DNA of 64,000 nt from Cheilinus undulatus (GCF_018320785.1 NC_054878.1:45689429-45753428), one strand, 5' to 3'. Shown: positions 36,440 through 49,300, numbered from the stretch's first letter. Made by a program: numbers and translations. Notes: generated by a model from the sequence alone, not told the origin.

Positions 36440-38450
36440 ACATTCTGTGTTCAATTTCAGTTTAATTCTTGTTAGTTTTAAATGCTGGTTAGTTAGTTTA
36501 GTTTTGAATGCTGGTTAGTTAGTTTAGTTTAGTTTTAAATGCTGGTAAGTTAGTGTAGTTTAGTTTTAAATGCTGGTTAGTTAGTTTAGTTTTAAATGCT
36601 GGTTAGTTAGTTTAGTTTTAAATGCTGGTTAGTTAGTTTAGTTTTGAATGCTGGTTAGTTAGTTTAGTTTAGTTTTAAATGCTGGTTAGTTAGTTTAGTT
36701 TAGTTTTAAATGCTGGTTAGTTAGTTTAGTTTTAAATGCTGGTTAGTTTAGTTTTGAATGCTGGTTAGTTAGTTTAGTTTAGTTTTAAATGCTGGTTAGT
36801 TAGTTTAGTTTAGTTTTAAATGCTGGTTAGTTAGTTTAGTTTTAAATGCTGGTTAGTTAGTTTAGTTTTGAATGCTGGTTAGTTAAGTTTAGTTTTAAAT
36901 GCTGGTTAGTTTAGTTTAGTTTTTGTTAGTTTAAAATGCTGGTTAGTTAGTTAGTTTAGTTTAAAATGCTGGTTAGTTAGTTAGTTTAGTTTTAAATGCT
37001 GGTTAGTTAGTTAGTTTAGTTTTAAATGCTGGTTAGTTTGTTTAGTTTAGTTTTAAATGCTTGTTAGTTATTTTAGTTTTGAATGCTGGTTAGTTAAGTT
37101 TAGTTTTAAATGCTGGTTAGTTATTTTAGTTTTAAATGCTGGTTAGTTTAGTTTTTGTTAGTTTTAAATGCTGGTTAGTTAGTTAGTTTAGTTTTAAATG
37201 CTGGTTAGTTAGTTTAGTTTAGTTTTAAATGCTGGTTAGTTAGTTTAGTTTTAAATGCTGGTTAGTTTGTTTAGTTTAGTTTTAAATGCTGGTTAGTTAG
37301 TTAGTTTAGTTTTAAATGCTGGTTAGTTAGTAAGTTTAGTTTTAAATGCTGGTTAGTTTAGTTTAGTTTAGTTTTAAATGCTGGTTAGTTAGTTTAGTTT
37401 TAAATGCTGGTTAGTTAGTTTAGTTTTAAATGCTGGTTAGTTAGTTTAGTTTTAAATGCTGGTTAGTTAGTTTAGTTTAGTTTTAAATGCTGGTTAGTTA
37501 GTTTAGTTTAGTTTTAAATGCTGGTTAGTTAGTTTAGTTTAGTTTTTAAATGCTGGTTAGTTAGTTTAGTTTAGTTTTAAATGCTGGTTAGTTAGTTTAG
37601 TTTAGTTTTAAATGCTGGTTAGTTAGTTTAGTTTAGTTTTAAATGCTGGTTAGTTAGTAAGTTTAGTTTTAAATGCTGGTTAGTTTAGTTTAGTTTAGTT
37701 TTAAATGCTGGTTAGTTATTTTAGTTTTGAATGCTGGTTAGTTAAGTTTAGTTTTAAATGCTGGTTAGTTATTTTAGTTTTGAATGCTGGTTAGTTAGTT
37801 AAGTTTAGTTTTAAATGCTGGTTAGTTTAGTTTTTGTTAGTTTAAAAAGCTGGTTAGTTAGTTTAGTTTTAAATGCTGGTTAGTTAGTTAGTTTAGTTTT
37901 AAATGGTGATTAGTTAGTTAGTTTAGTTTTAAATGCTGGTTAGTTAGTTAGTTAGTTTTAAATGCTGGTTAGTTAGTTAGTTTAGTTTTAAATGGTGATT
38001 AGTTAGTTAGTTAGTTTTAAATGCTGGTTAGTTAGTTAGTTTAGTTTTAAATGGTGATTAGTTAGTTAGTTAGTTTTAAATGCTGGTTAGTTAGTTAGTT
38101 TAGTTTTAAATGCTGGTTAGTTAGTTTAGTTTTAAATGCTGGTTAGTTAGTTAGTTTAGTTTTAAATGCTGGTTAGTTAGTTTAGTTTTAAATGCTGGTT
38201 AGTTAGTTAGTTTAATTTTTGTTAGTTTTAAGTTCTTTTTAGTTAGTTTAGTTTTAAATGCTGGTTAGTTAGTTTTTGTTATTTTTAAATGCTGGTTAGT
38301 TAGTTTAGTTTTAAGTTCTGGTTAGTTTAGTTTAGTTTTTGTTATTTTTAAATTCTGGTTAGTTAGCTTAGTTTAGTTTTTGTTAGTTTTAAATGCTGGG
38401 TAATCAGCTTAGTTTATTTTTAAATGCTGGTTGGTTAGTTTAGTTTTTAT
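36440..38450 (+). repeat. 2-kb minisatellite upstream of flvcr1
   Basis: Some 75-80 units of about 21-30 bp are built from ATGCTGGTTAGTTAG and TTTAGTTTTAA modules. Unit length varies because a TTAG/TTTAG submodule is present one to four times. It lies about 1 kb upstream of the flvcr1 start codon. There is no coding potential. Confidence 0.93.
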
Positions 38451-39324
38451 TTTTCAGAAATGCTTCATTTTAGTTTAGTTTTTGCTAGGTTTAGGATATA
38501 TGTGGTATAGGTATTTGGATAGATGTGAACGTCCTACATTATTAAATTAGTTTCAGTTAACTAGAAGGGTTGTCATATTTTAGTTTTAGTGAACTATTAT
38601 AACCTCGGTCCAAACTAAACCCAGCCCGGGTCTTTGTATCACATCAACTAAAATATAAATCTAATAAAAACAGGATAGTGAGAATGAGGGACTTGAAGAC
38701 TCTCAGTCATGCTGCTGTCCCTGTACTATAATTAGCCTGTCCATATGCTGGCTTCATTATCAGCTCTAATCCTAATCCTGGTCTGACCCAGTCTGGACTC
38801 CAGCAGACATCTGATCCTGCAGACCATTCACTCTGAATAAACTCCAGTTTAACTCAAAAAAGATTCTAGGCCTTAGTAATAATTAAGCCTGAGTTTTAAG
38901 TTTAACTAAATTCAATCCAATTAAATGTTTGATTATTTCAGCTAAACAAAATGCCTCAGATAAACTCAGTTAAAACAATCTGAGTAAACTCTATGTGATC
39001 AGATGGATTTGCCCTATGTCTCTCTGAAAGTGGGTGGGGCACAGGTGTGATAGCACAGGTGATGTCATGACTGGGCTGATGCAATGAAACCAATCATATA
39101 TATAAGAAGAAAAACATTTATGTTTAACAGATCCTCCTGCACAGCCCAGGCTGTCAGCTGCCCGTCAGTAACAGGTCCATAAAGTCAAATACTTTTATTT
39201 TACCTTCTTTAGAGAAAAACTCATAGAGATTAAAAATCTTGTTTTCATGAGTGTCCTGGCCAAGGAAGGCAGCAGCCCAGTCAGATGAGACTGGAACACA
39301 CAAAGATGATAACTGTATGTATCA

Positions 39325-39390
39325 CACGGTGGTGCAGAGGTTAGTGCTGATGCCTCATAACAGGATGGTTCCTGGTTCACTCCCCACTCA
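39325..39390 (+). repeat. tRNA-derived SINE-like head
   Basis: The A box TGGTGCAGAGG starts at 39330 and the B box GGTTCACTCC at 39374, 44 nt apart, with the wording CACGGTGGTGCAGAGGTTAG familiar from abundant fish tRNA-derived repeats. Only the head is recognisable. Confidence 0.55.
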
Positions 39391-39599
39391 GGGAAGTGTG
39401 AAAGTAAACCCCCAGCTCAGAGCTAACTCCGCCCACTTCAGGATTTTTAGAGGTGGAGGATTTTTCCCCTCCAGAGTCCCCGAAGCAGGCTGTAGTGTGG
39501 TGGTGGACCGTGGTGGTCCTGAGCACTACCTGTTTGGGCTGTTGGATTCAGGACCGGCAGTACTAAAGCCGGAGCTTTCAGAGCCGAGGCAGTGCAGGA

Positions 39600-40800
39600 G
39601 AGGGTGGGAGTGGTCTCTGAATGGATGGGAGTGGTCTCTGCATCAATGGGAGTGGTCTCTGAATCAAAGGGAGAGGTCTCTAAGTAGATGGGAGTGGTCT
39701 GTGAATGGATGGGAGTGGTCTCTGAATCAAGGGAGTGGTCTCTAAGTAGATGGGAGTGATCTCTAAATGGATGGGAGTGGTCCCTGAATGGGTGGGGGTG
39801 GTCTCTGAATGTATGGAAGTGGTTTCTGCATCAATGGGAGTGGTCTCTGAATTGATGGGAGTGGTCTCTAAGTAGATGGGAGTGGTCTCTGAATGGATGG
39901 GAGTGGTCTCTGAATGAATAGGAGTGGTCTCTGAATGGAGGGGAGTGGTCTCTTCCTCAATGGGAGTGGTCTCTAAGTATATGGGAGTGGTCTTTGAATG
40001 GATGAGAGTGGTGTCTGAATGGCTGGGAGCGGTCTTTGAATGTATGGGAGTGGTCTCTGAATCAATGGGAGTGGTCCCTGAATGGGTGGGAGTGGTCTCT
40101 GAATGGATGGGAGCGGTTTCTGAATCAATGGGAGTGGTCCCTGAATGGATGGGAGTGGTCTCTGAATGGATGGGAGCGGTTTCTGAATGGATGGGAGTGG
40201 TCTCTGAATTGATGTGATTGGTCTCTGAATGAATGGGAGTGGTCTTCAAATCAAAGGGAGTGGTCTCTGAATGGATGGGAGTGGTCTCTGAATAGATGGG
40301 AGTGGTCTCTGAATGGATGGGAGTGGTCTCTGAATAGATGGGAGTGGTCTCTGAATGGATTGGAGTGGTCTCTGAATGGATGGTAGCGGTCTTTGAATGA
40401 ATGGGAGTGGTCTCTGAATCAATGGGAGTGGTCCCTGAATGGATTGGAGTGGTCTCTGAATGAAAGGGAGTGGTGTCTGAATGAATGGGAGTGGTGTCTG
40501 AATGAATGGGAGTGGTCTCTGAATGGATGGGATCGGTCTCTGAATGGATGGGAGTGGTCGCTGAATGAATGGGAGTGGTCTCTGAATGAATGGGAGTGGT
40601 CTCTGAACGAATCGGAGTGTTGTCTGAATCAATGGGAGTGGTCTCTGAATCAAAGGGAGTGGACTCTAAGTAGATTGGAGTGGTCTCTGAATGAATGGGA
40701 GTGGTCTCTGAATGAATGGGAGTGGTCCCTGAATGGATGGGAGTGGTCTCTGAATGAATGGGAGTGGACTCTGAATGGATGGGAGTGGTCTCTGAATGAA
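39600..40800 (+). repeat. 21-bp minisatellite between flvcr1 and spata45
   Basis: About 57 units of GGGAGTGGTCTCTGAATGGA type carry point variants and occasional TAAGTAGAT units. Long ORFs on both strands (WEWSLN on plus, ETTPIHS or QRPLPSI on minus) are products of the repeat length being divisible by three. Confidence 0.93.
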
Positions 40801-40839
40801 ACTAATGTAATAAAAATACATGTAATAAAAATGTACATA

Positions 40840-42090
40840 TAATTTGATTACTTAAAGTCCAAGTTTGTTGCTTTATTTTTATCATTATTTTGAGTGTTAA
40901 CAGACTAAAACCAGCTCTCTTTACTTCTTATCAATTTAACCTTAAATGCTAGACCACTGGTCTCTCTTCTGACTGTCTGCTGTGGCTAACACCCAGATCT
41001 GTCTGCCATTCACTAAACCTGCAGCCACACATGAAGGAGAGTCACCATGTAAACCTATGCTGGAGTCTTTAATCAGACTACAGCCAGTTAGAATAAGCTG
41101 GGATTAAATCATCAGGATTTAGTCAGATTTTGGCCTTTTTTAATAGAAACATTGGTCTGTTTTGTTGCTAAGGAGGTTTGAAGAGTCATTACAAAACACA
41201 AAGGTGCTTTTTTCAGCAGTTCATGCAAATGTTCAAATTTTTTCAGACTGGTAAATAAAATCAAATTCAACCTTAAAAGCAGAATGGATCAGAGATTCTT
41301 GATATTTTCAAACATTTAGAGTTGAATCATTTTAGTCTGTGTCAGTTTTAGCCCCAGAGATCACTCTGTCATTCAGGTGTGTCACAGGAAGCTCAAATGA
41401 CCTGTTAGAGAGGATCTCAGAGAGGGGAGTGACCTCTCACTCTGTCTCTTTTTTCAGGCACCAGGAGAGGACACAGAGAACTGGCTCTAAGTATTTACTG
41501 GGATGACTGGAGTCATTTTAGCTTCCATTCTAGAAACCAATATAAATATAAAATGACACCATAATGGGCAGATTTCACCAGGATTAGATTCAAGAGTTGG
41601 TTTGAGGGGTGGGGACGTCTCATGTCACAGAACATCTCAGGTACGGGAGCTCAAAGACGACATGATTCACTCAGCTCTCCTGTTATTTGGCTATCTGGCC
41701 TATAATGTGGTCAGGTCCTGGCTTTTACAGACACAGCTGTGTTGAATTAAATGCTCCTCAAACTATAAATGCTCTTTCAACATTAATGAGAGTGAGCCTT
41801 CAGAAAACAGCCATTAGGGTTAGGGTTGCCATGTCTTCTCACTGAAACATCTCTTTGTGATTAAACATCATTATCTTTTTATATAATATCCCATAATAAC
41901 ATCATTATGACACAAAAACAATGAAAACAAGATTTTAGAGGCTTTTTCAGATTTAAAGAATATTTTCTCTTCTGACATAGTAACACGTCTTCGCAACATA
42001 GAAGATCTTTGGTTCCTCAGGTTTCTCGTTGCTATGGTAACACCATGCTTCTAGATAATTCCTAACAGAAGAAAACTACCCAAACTTCTC
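40840..42090. other. Intergenic, no gene seen
   Basis: Unique-looking sequence holds no recognised exon. The part just upstream of 42110 (CTTCTCCTTCAG, acceptor-like, at about 42085-42096) may be the end of a 5' UTR intron of the next gene. Confidence 0.35.
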
Positions 42091-42109
42091 CTTCAGAGAC
42101 AAAACCAGG

Positions 42110-42364
42110 ATGTCTGGGTCTGAGGAGCGGACTCTGATGGACCTGAACCTGCAGAGGGACTCATGGTGTCAGGTGGAGGCAAACCCCCGTCAGTCCTGGG
42201 AGAGACCAGAGAGGAGGCATTACCGGGGTCACCTGAAGACCAGCCCGGTCCTCCTTAGTGCTCTGACCCAAGGACCGAAGCCCCAGCCGGTCTGCAGAGC
42301 TAGACTGGCCCCGGTCCAGCTGGTGGAGAGGAGACATTTTGAGGAGAGCTGTGAGGATCTTTAA
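42110..42364 (+). CDS. spata45: Probable SPATA45 (small spermatogenesis-associated protein)
   Basis: The ORF has 84 codons from ATG 42110 to TAA 42362-42364, with an acceptor-like TTCTCCTTCAG just upstream, so the exon probably carries some 5' UTR. The peptide has the pattern LMDLNLQRDSWCQVE...RRHY and a second RRHF near the C-terminus. This agrees with what I recall of vertebrate SPATA45 (about 98 aa; L-x-x-IN-x-x-R-x-S-x-C-x-VE, then two R/K-RHF motifs). Position between flvcr1 and tatdn3, on the strand opposite to both, is as in mammals. The protein has no known domain or assigned biochemical role. Identification rests on context plus weak sequence pattern. Confidence 0.62.
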   Translation: MSGSEERTLMDLNLQRDSWCQVEANPRQSWERPERRHYRGHLKTSPVLLSALTQGPKPQPVCRARLAPVQLVERRHFEESCEDL

Positions 42365-42439
42365 CTCCGTAGATGTCTTTTAGATACGATCTCAGCAGAG
42401 TAGACGCAGCAGAGGGAAGTTTTAGAGGAGGAAAGAACA

Positions 42440-42745
42440 AATGTTGGTCACCTTTAACACAATTTTAGAGTTTTTCCTCTTCAATTATCTCAGACAAACT
42501 CACAGATTTTCTCTGACAACATTTCCACTAACTCTTAACCCATGTTTGCCAATGGTTCTGCCCTTTTTTGTCAGTTTAGACCAATTTCTGCCACTTTTAA
42601 ACCTAATTTCACCACTTTTACTACCAAATCCTGCTCCTTTTAAGCCAGGACTGCCATTGTTTACCACTTGTACCACTTTTTATGTTTGTTTTTTCCACTT
42701 TTATCTAAATTTCACCACTTTAAACCTGTTTTTGTTCTGTTAAAG
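42440..42745 (+). repeat. Fragment of a TTTTGCCACTTTT monotone (hAT interior type)
   Basis: The wording ACCCATGTTTGCCAATGG, TTTCACCACTTTTA is the same style as the interiors of the family B and C elements. No termini were found. Confidence 0.35.
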
Positions 42746-43208
42746 AAAAGGGATTAACATTTTTAAGAAGCCTATTTACTGTGTCAGGCTGTGTGTGAGA
42801 CTAAATATCATCTAAACAGACCCTCTCTTTACTGACGGCCTCTCTTCTCTTTCAGATAAATCCCAGCTGTAGACACATCTAACCTGACTCCACCTTCTAA
42901 CCAAGACTCAAACTTCACAACTTTATTTAAACATTCAAACAGACACAAAGGAATCTGTATTTAGCTTTAAGCTTAAGCTCCGCCCACCCTTCAGGAGGCC
43001 TGAGCGTGTTTGTTAATGAAGACTGATGCTGCGTTCCATTTACCTCGGAGATCGGAAGTCGGTACTGGGAATGGCGTCACATTCCTCTGCAAAAACGGAT
43101 CCAGTTGTTTGCGTTCCATTTTTCATAACCACAACGATGGGAAAAATGAGTGTCTCCATAGTCCCTTATTTTGGTTGGATGAAGAGCAATATTATATATT
43201 TGTACATA

Positions 43209-43212
<4 letters not shown>

Positions 43213-43260
<48 letters not shown>
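43213..43260 (+). repeat. TA microsatellite
   Basis: About 23 uninterrupted TA dinucleotides. Confidence 0.95.
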
Positions 43261-43263
<3 letters not shown>

Positions 43264-43284
43264 GTACAAACCAACTCCAAAGTC

Positions 43285-43527
43285 CGGTTAAAGGAAAAGG
43301 ATGTCATTTTTTACAATGATAATGGAAAGCTTTATTTTTTGAATTTACTTATACTGTTTGATAAGTATTATATCCATAAGTGTAAACGGACTCAAAAGTT
43401 ACCAAAGATACAACAATTTAAAATAGAATATTATACATGGAATGAAGCAATGAAAACTCAGGATATCAGTGAGTCCCTGACTATTTTATCTAATTTCTGG
43501 TACCCCAGTGTTTTAATTCGTATATAA
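43285..43527 (+). pseudogene. C-terminal fragment of an L1-like LINE ORF2
   Basis: One frame reads VRLKEKDVIFYNDNGKLYF, then LLILFDKYYIHKCKR and FKIEYYTW up to TAA at 43525-43527. The KYYIHKCK stretch resembles the KYHIH-x-x-KW block at the C-terminus of fish L1 ORF2. A short AATAAAAAAGAAAG run follows near 43580, as a poly-A tail would. Only about 80 codons remain, so it is a 5'-truncated copy. Confidence 0.45.
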
Positions 43528-43930
43528 ACGGGTGAATCATTTAAATAATGTCTGTAAGCATGCATGTATGTGCTTCACATATCAATAAAAAAGAAAGTTG
43601 GAAAAATGACGGATGCCGGTCTTGCGTTAGCCTGTCTGTGTTTTTAGCATCATTGATCAGTTGTTAGCCGCCTAACCTTTAAAACAGCACCTTGTTCAGT
43701 ACTTCATGTGTTAAAGACTGTTGCTGCACACACGCTGTGTCTACAATGTCTGAAAATGCTCCGAGAAACAGCAAACAGTTCTGAAAACAGGTCGGGGTGC
43801 TCTGTGAAAGACCGAGTTGACGAGTTGTAAATACGACTTGGAGAGACTTTCTATTTGCCACTTCTGGTCGGAAGTCATGAAAAAAATGTCAGAATATGAG
43901 TTACGATGACAAATGGAAGGCAGCATAAAA

Positions 43931-45714
43931 TATCCACCTCTCCTTTCACAGTCTTTGGATAAACTTTTACAACTTTTACTTTGACGTGGCTGTCATTTAT
44001 AACGTAGACACGCCTAGATGTTCACTCTGCTTTATTCTGTAAACTGCACGTTTAAATTTGACCCCTAGATCAGTGGTTCCTCCTGCTCATGTCTGAGTAA
44101 AGCCAACGACCAAGGACCCACTTAGAAAAACTACATCAGTTAAACTGTTTTCACTGAGAATACCCCAACACTAAAGGCTTACCGTCAGTGTATAAACTAT
44201 ACATTATTACAACAGTTGTACCCTAGAAAAAATATTAAAGAGGATCTGGTGATTTTCAAGAAAGAAATAAAAAATTCTCAAGTTTAAAATCATTAAATTC
44301 TTTAAAAAAAATAATAATAATGTTAAAAACCCTGTAAAGTGAAAATAAATCAGTATTTATGTTTGTTGTATGACAGCTTACTGTGTTATGAACCCCTAAA
44401 TAAAATCTCAGTCCAATAAAACATCTCTAAGTTTATAAAATTAAAGTCATTAATTACCGTTAACTGACTGTTAACTTTCAATAAAGGCATAGACATCAGC
44501 TAACAACAGACTGGACTGAGATGAACTGCTCTGTGGTTTTAGAATGGAGTGTTAGAGGGGCGGAGCCATTCCCTACTGTGGACTGGTGACATCAACAGTC
44601 CACATATTGGCCCCACCCACATTAAACCCAGCCAGGAAAGAGGTGAAAACCTTTCTAACAGTCTAAATCCAGAATTCAGTCACTTGTAGATCTCAGAGTT
44701 TTCACGTTTACAGAAACCAGATTCACACATTTTTAGAGTGTTCAGACCACGCAGCAACCTCTTAAAAATGAAGCCAGTGCAGAAGTGCAAAAAATTGCTA
44801 TACCGCGAGTGTCCACACAAGTGTCCAGTTTTGACACTAGAAATAAACTGGTGTATGTAACGCACTGGAAAAGCTAAGATGTAATTCCTTGTTTACCTTT
44901 ATGTCAGTGTATTAAGTCTTGCCGACAAAGAGAGAATTCACATTTGAAATACATCTAGTTAGAAATATTTAAGTTAAAGACAGCTAAAAATAGCATTATT
45001 GTGATGTTTATATATTGTCTGTGGAGGAAAAAGGACACTGCCCCTTTAAGAGATGTAAACAGAGGGAAAGACGTGATTCTCGCGGAGATTCTGTGAAAAA
45101 GAGCTGAAAATGGCAATAGCTTGTGCTGAACTGTGGGCAAGTTTATGTTAATAAAAGCTGCAAAAAGTGAATCAAAACGTGTCCTGGAGGATTCATCTGA
45201 AGGGTGCAACATGTACAGCCTGGTTCACAAACCAAACCTGTCTCATTAGCTAGTGTCTGATTGTGCTCCCACTGTACGGGGGGTGGATTTTCTTGTACCA
45301 TGATTGTTTGGATTAAATTTAGGACGAAAGCTGATTGGTGCGTCTCATTTGATTGACAGATAGCTCGACAGGCAGAGGCTCCGTTTCTTTCAGCCAGAAT
45401 GCTAGCTAGCTAGCTAGCTGACAGGAAGTCGCGCCTAGTGGGTGGGCCATTAGGTTGATCCAAAGTTCGGTTGAGACTGGGATTTCAATATGGAAGCCTC
45501 CGAGGATTGGCTTCAAGAGCTGTTTGAGTCGGCCTATTGTAAGCAGATGACTGACGTCACACGGGGTTTGTCTGATTCTTTCTACAGTCTACGGTGTTGT
45601 CGCAATTTTTCTCTGTTGCTGGTGAACAAAAGAAATATTAGACGTCTGCCAGCTGACAAAAAGGTTTATTCTTGCAAGGTCAGTCAACACATACAGCAGT
45701 CAGTATGCAGCAAA

Positions 45715-45746
<32 letters not shown>

Positions 45747-46380
45747 TGCAAGACAGAAGGGCCAGAGACAGAAGAGAGTCCAAGAGAGAAAGAGCCTGAA
45801 CATGAGGAGGATTAAGCATTTTATACAGAAGGAAACACCCCTAAAATATACTTCCTGCCCCCTCTGTCTGCTGTGGAGACCTTCACCAAGACCAGGCTTT
45901 GTTTCCGGGCAGTCTGGACATCACAATTGAAAATACAAAAGGACCTTTTGATTCAGTGGTGGGCCCTAGGCTTCACACCTTGTCAGGAAACTGGCCCAGC
46001 CACCCTTTGTTGCTTTGTATTTACATATGCAGTAAAGTCGACACCTTCCTAGCCCCATCGTTTCCCCATGTCTGTGAGAGGGTAGGCTTCATAGAAAGAG
46101 AACAGTGGGGGGTGTTGAGGCAAGGAAACCAAAGTTACATTACAACAGTTAAGACAAAAACTTTGGATTTCACTTTACAGGGACTTTAATGTAAACATAT
46201 AAAGCTGAAAATTGGCCTGGAGCAGGCCACTTCATCTTTAGAACCTCACAGTCAGGACCAGATTCAGGCCTTAGCTGACTTTATCAGAAGAGGAAATCTA
46301 TCATCATCTTGATGATCTTGTGAGATGTGCCCATTTTCCTTCTGAATCCAAAGGAGTCCACCGTGTCTGTCTCTCAGGAG
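43931..46380. other. Intergenic between spata45 and tatdn3; unclassified repeats
   Basis: No gene was recognised. A GCTAGCTAGCTAGCTAG run lies near 45405-45420 and a GA microsatellite at 45718-45746. A CCTTTAAG/GACTTTAA pair at about 45050 and 46180 could mark the ends of a DNA element. An ORF at 45490-45930 has no recognisable domain and runs through the GA repeat, so I do not call it a gene. Confidence 0.35.
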
Positions 46381-46382
46381 CC

Positions 46383-49300
46383 TCAGTCCTGTACGTGGAT
46401 CTTGTTGGCCTTGGGGAAAAGTCTGTAGGCGTTCTGAGCAGTTATGAGCTGAACAGTCTCTGGGGACAAACCTTTGATTTCAGCGATGTACCGACAGGAC
46501 AGAGTGATGTTAGAGGGCTCGTTCCTCACCTGAGATTCAGACACAGACAGGAGGAGAGTCAGACATCTGAGAAAAGAAGAGCCTCCTCACAGGATTAGGA
46601 CTAACCCACATACATAGAGACCTACGTGCTTTTCCAGCCCCAGGGCAGGAGAGTCTGTTTCCAGACAGATGTGTTCCAGTGGGATCTGCTTGATCAGTTT
46701 GTCCCTCTGTTCAGGAGAATTTCAATGAAATACCAGTAAAAACCCTGAGTTAGAGCTCATTCAGCAGTGTTCATCCAGGTGAACCGACCTGTTGGTTCCT
46801 GCACACTGCAGGGGGAAACGAGAACAGGTAGCCGGCCTTTACTCCCTCCAGAGCCACGGATGGTTTACCAGCAAAGTTGTGGAGCAAAGCTCGCCTGATA
46901 CCTGAGGGAGAACCAGAAGATGGGACGTTAAAATGTACAGGTATGTGGGTAAAAAGGCGCTAAACCAGTGATACTCAACCTGTGGCTCTTTTATGATTAT
47001 TTGTGGCTCTTTGATGTTTTAATGTTAGATACAATTCCCCCAGGAACCTTAAAAAAACCTTAAAAATTGAAACTTTTTTGCCCTTTTCACAATTTTTATG
47101 CCACTTTTCACCCATTTAAGCTACCTTTTGCAATTAAATACCCTTTTTTCCAGTTTTTTGCCTGTTTTGACCACTTTTTTTGCCACTTTTGTCCAATTTT
47201 TGCCCTTTTATAACTTTTTTTTGCCACTTTTTGCCCATTTAAGCTACCTTTTACAATTAAATACCACTTGTTTCTACTTTTTTGCCCATTTTTTTGCCAC
47301 TTTTATCCAATTTTTGCCCTTTTTCAACCCCTTTTGCCCATTTAAGCTACCTTTTGCCATTAAATACCACTTGTTTCCTTTTTTTGCCCTATTTTGCCAA
47401 TCTTTACTGCTTTTTGCCCATTTTAGTCACTTTTCTTACTTCTTGCCTTGTTTTTTTTCACTTTTGGACCATTTTTGCCCATTTTCACCATTTTTTTCAC
47501 CACTTTTTGCCCATCTAAGCTACCTTTTGCCATTAAATACCACTTGTTTTTGCCACTTTTGGACCATTTTTATACCACGTTTAACTTGTTTCACTTCTCA
47601 CCCATTTTTGTGACTTTCTTTGCCTTTTTTTCATGTTTTCTCCCGATTTTCACACCTCTTCACGATTTTTGCCACGTTTAACTTATTTTTATTGCTACTT
47701 CAAGCTGTTTTTGCCAATTTTCACCACTTAGACTGTGGATCTTGCAAAGGTTTTTTCAATAATTTGGCTCTTTGGTTGAGTATGGTTGAGTAACACTGCG
47801 CTAAACCCACCGTGATCCTTCATGGTTGATACGGTGACTTTAGCAGCTGATCGAGAGTGGACATTCCTGAGCAGAAAAGAGGAAGGAGATTTGTTTATTC
47901 ATTCATTTAACTCATGTTTTAGTGATGCTGTGGTGAAAAAACAATAAAACTATAGAAACTGACGGCCTGTTTTACAACAGCCATGGCTGTCGTTCTTTAT
48001 GTTCTCATTTCTCATGAAAAGGCTAAAGAGAATGAATGTCAGCTCACACGGGGAGGTCCAGCTCCTTGGCGATGCTCAGCTGTTTAATGAAAACGTTCAT
48101 CTGGTCGTCTCTATCCTGCTGAGAGGGAGCGCACCATGGTGTGAAGTCCAAACCAATCTGGACCAGCAGAAACAGAACGGGGTTATTTTGGAGTATCCTG
48201 AGTGGACCTGCAGTCTTTAAACGGTCCTCAGGAGATACTACAGCCTGAAGAGAGTCAGATTATTACCAGCATACATCAGTGACAGCAGTGCTTTAGTCCT
48301 GGTCAGTCCTCACGCTGTTTCACCAGAGTCTAACTCTGAGACCTTTAAACCTTCTGTAGGTAGAAATGTCCGTGGGAAAGAGGAGCTGGATGTCTACAGA
48401 AGAACCTGATCCACATCAATAACAGAGCTGAAATGGGAAGTGGAGCGTGGGACTGTTGACTCAGCTCTGTGGGGCCTGGAACATTCCTAAAACTACGCTC
48501 TTCTATAGGAGAACACAGCTGAATGAGCTGACGGGGCTCATTAACTTCCCCTACAAGGAGGATTAGGAGGAGAACAGGGATTTTTAACTGGTTTAATCTG
48601 ATTTAACTCAGCATATCAGTCAGGATTTAAGTCCGATGTGGTTTAGCTCTGTTTCTTTGTGAGGACTGGTGATAGCCTCAGAGGCTGAAGATGAACACAT
48701 TCAGTCTTCTGAGGCTTTTAGTTATGGAGTTAAAGAATAGACTGACGTTCAGATTAAGGTAAAAGGCCTGGGAATTTACATATATTATATATCATATATA
48801 TATTTCTATATAGAGATAGAGCAGCGTTACTCAAGCTGCTCAACCAAAGAGACAAACTATTGAAAAATACCTCTGAGCCACAATCTAAGAGGCAAAAATG
48901 TGTTACAGTGGCAATTCAAATAAGTTAAAGGGGGCAAAATGGTCAAAAAAGTCAAATACTGAGCAAAAAGTGACAAAAATGGGGCAGAAAGTGGCAAAAT
49001 TTGGGTGAGAAGTAACAAAAAATGAGCTACCGGCAGCAAAAAATGGTCAAAAAGTGATAAAAACATGTCAAAAAATGAGTGGAAAGTGACTAAAATGGGC
49101 AAAAAGCAGCAAAGAGTTGCACAAATTTAGGAAAAAAGTGGCATTTAATGGTAAACGGCAACTTATATCAATGTGAATTCCCAAAAATTTCAATGAAACA
49201 AAATAAATTTCTCATCACATTACCAGAATTTAAAAAAAATGACAGAAATGACATCCAAATAAATTCCCTGAAATCTCCCTGAAAATTCCTTAAATTTTCA

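Larger units (their letters stand above)
43020..43930. mobile_element. Inverted-terminal-repeat element with nested L1-like and TA repeats
   Basis: The left edge GATGCTGCGTTCCATTTACC and, inverted, the right edge ATGCTGCCTTCCATTTGTCA form imperfect terminal repeats. Both copies of the GGAAGTCGG/GTCGGAAGTC segment are near the ends. The middle is occupied by a TA microsatellite and an L1-like fragment. The superfamily was not determined. Confidence 0.45.

Noticed and set aside
43010-43319. ORFs with YIYIYIYI runs
   Set aside because: The TA microsatellite read in frame.
45490-45930. 146-residue ORF
   Set aside because: It crosses a GA microsatellite (RERERERE) and shows no domain, start context or splice support beyond chance.
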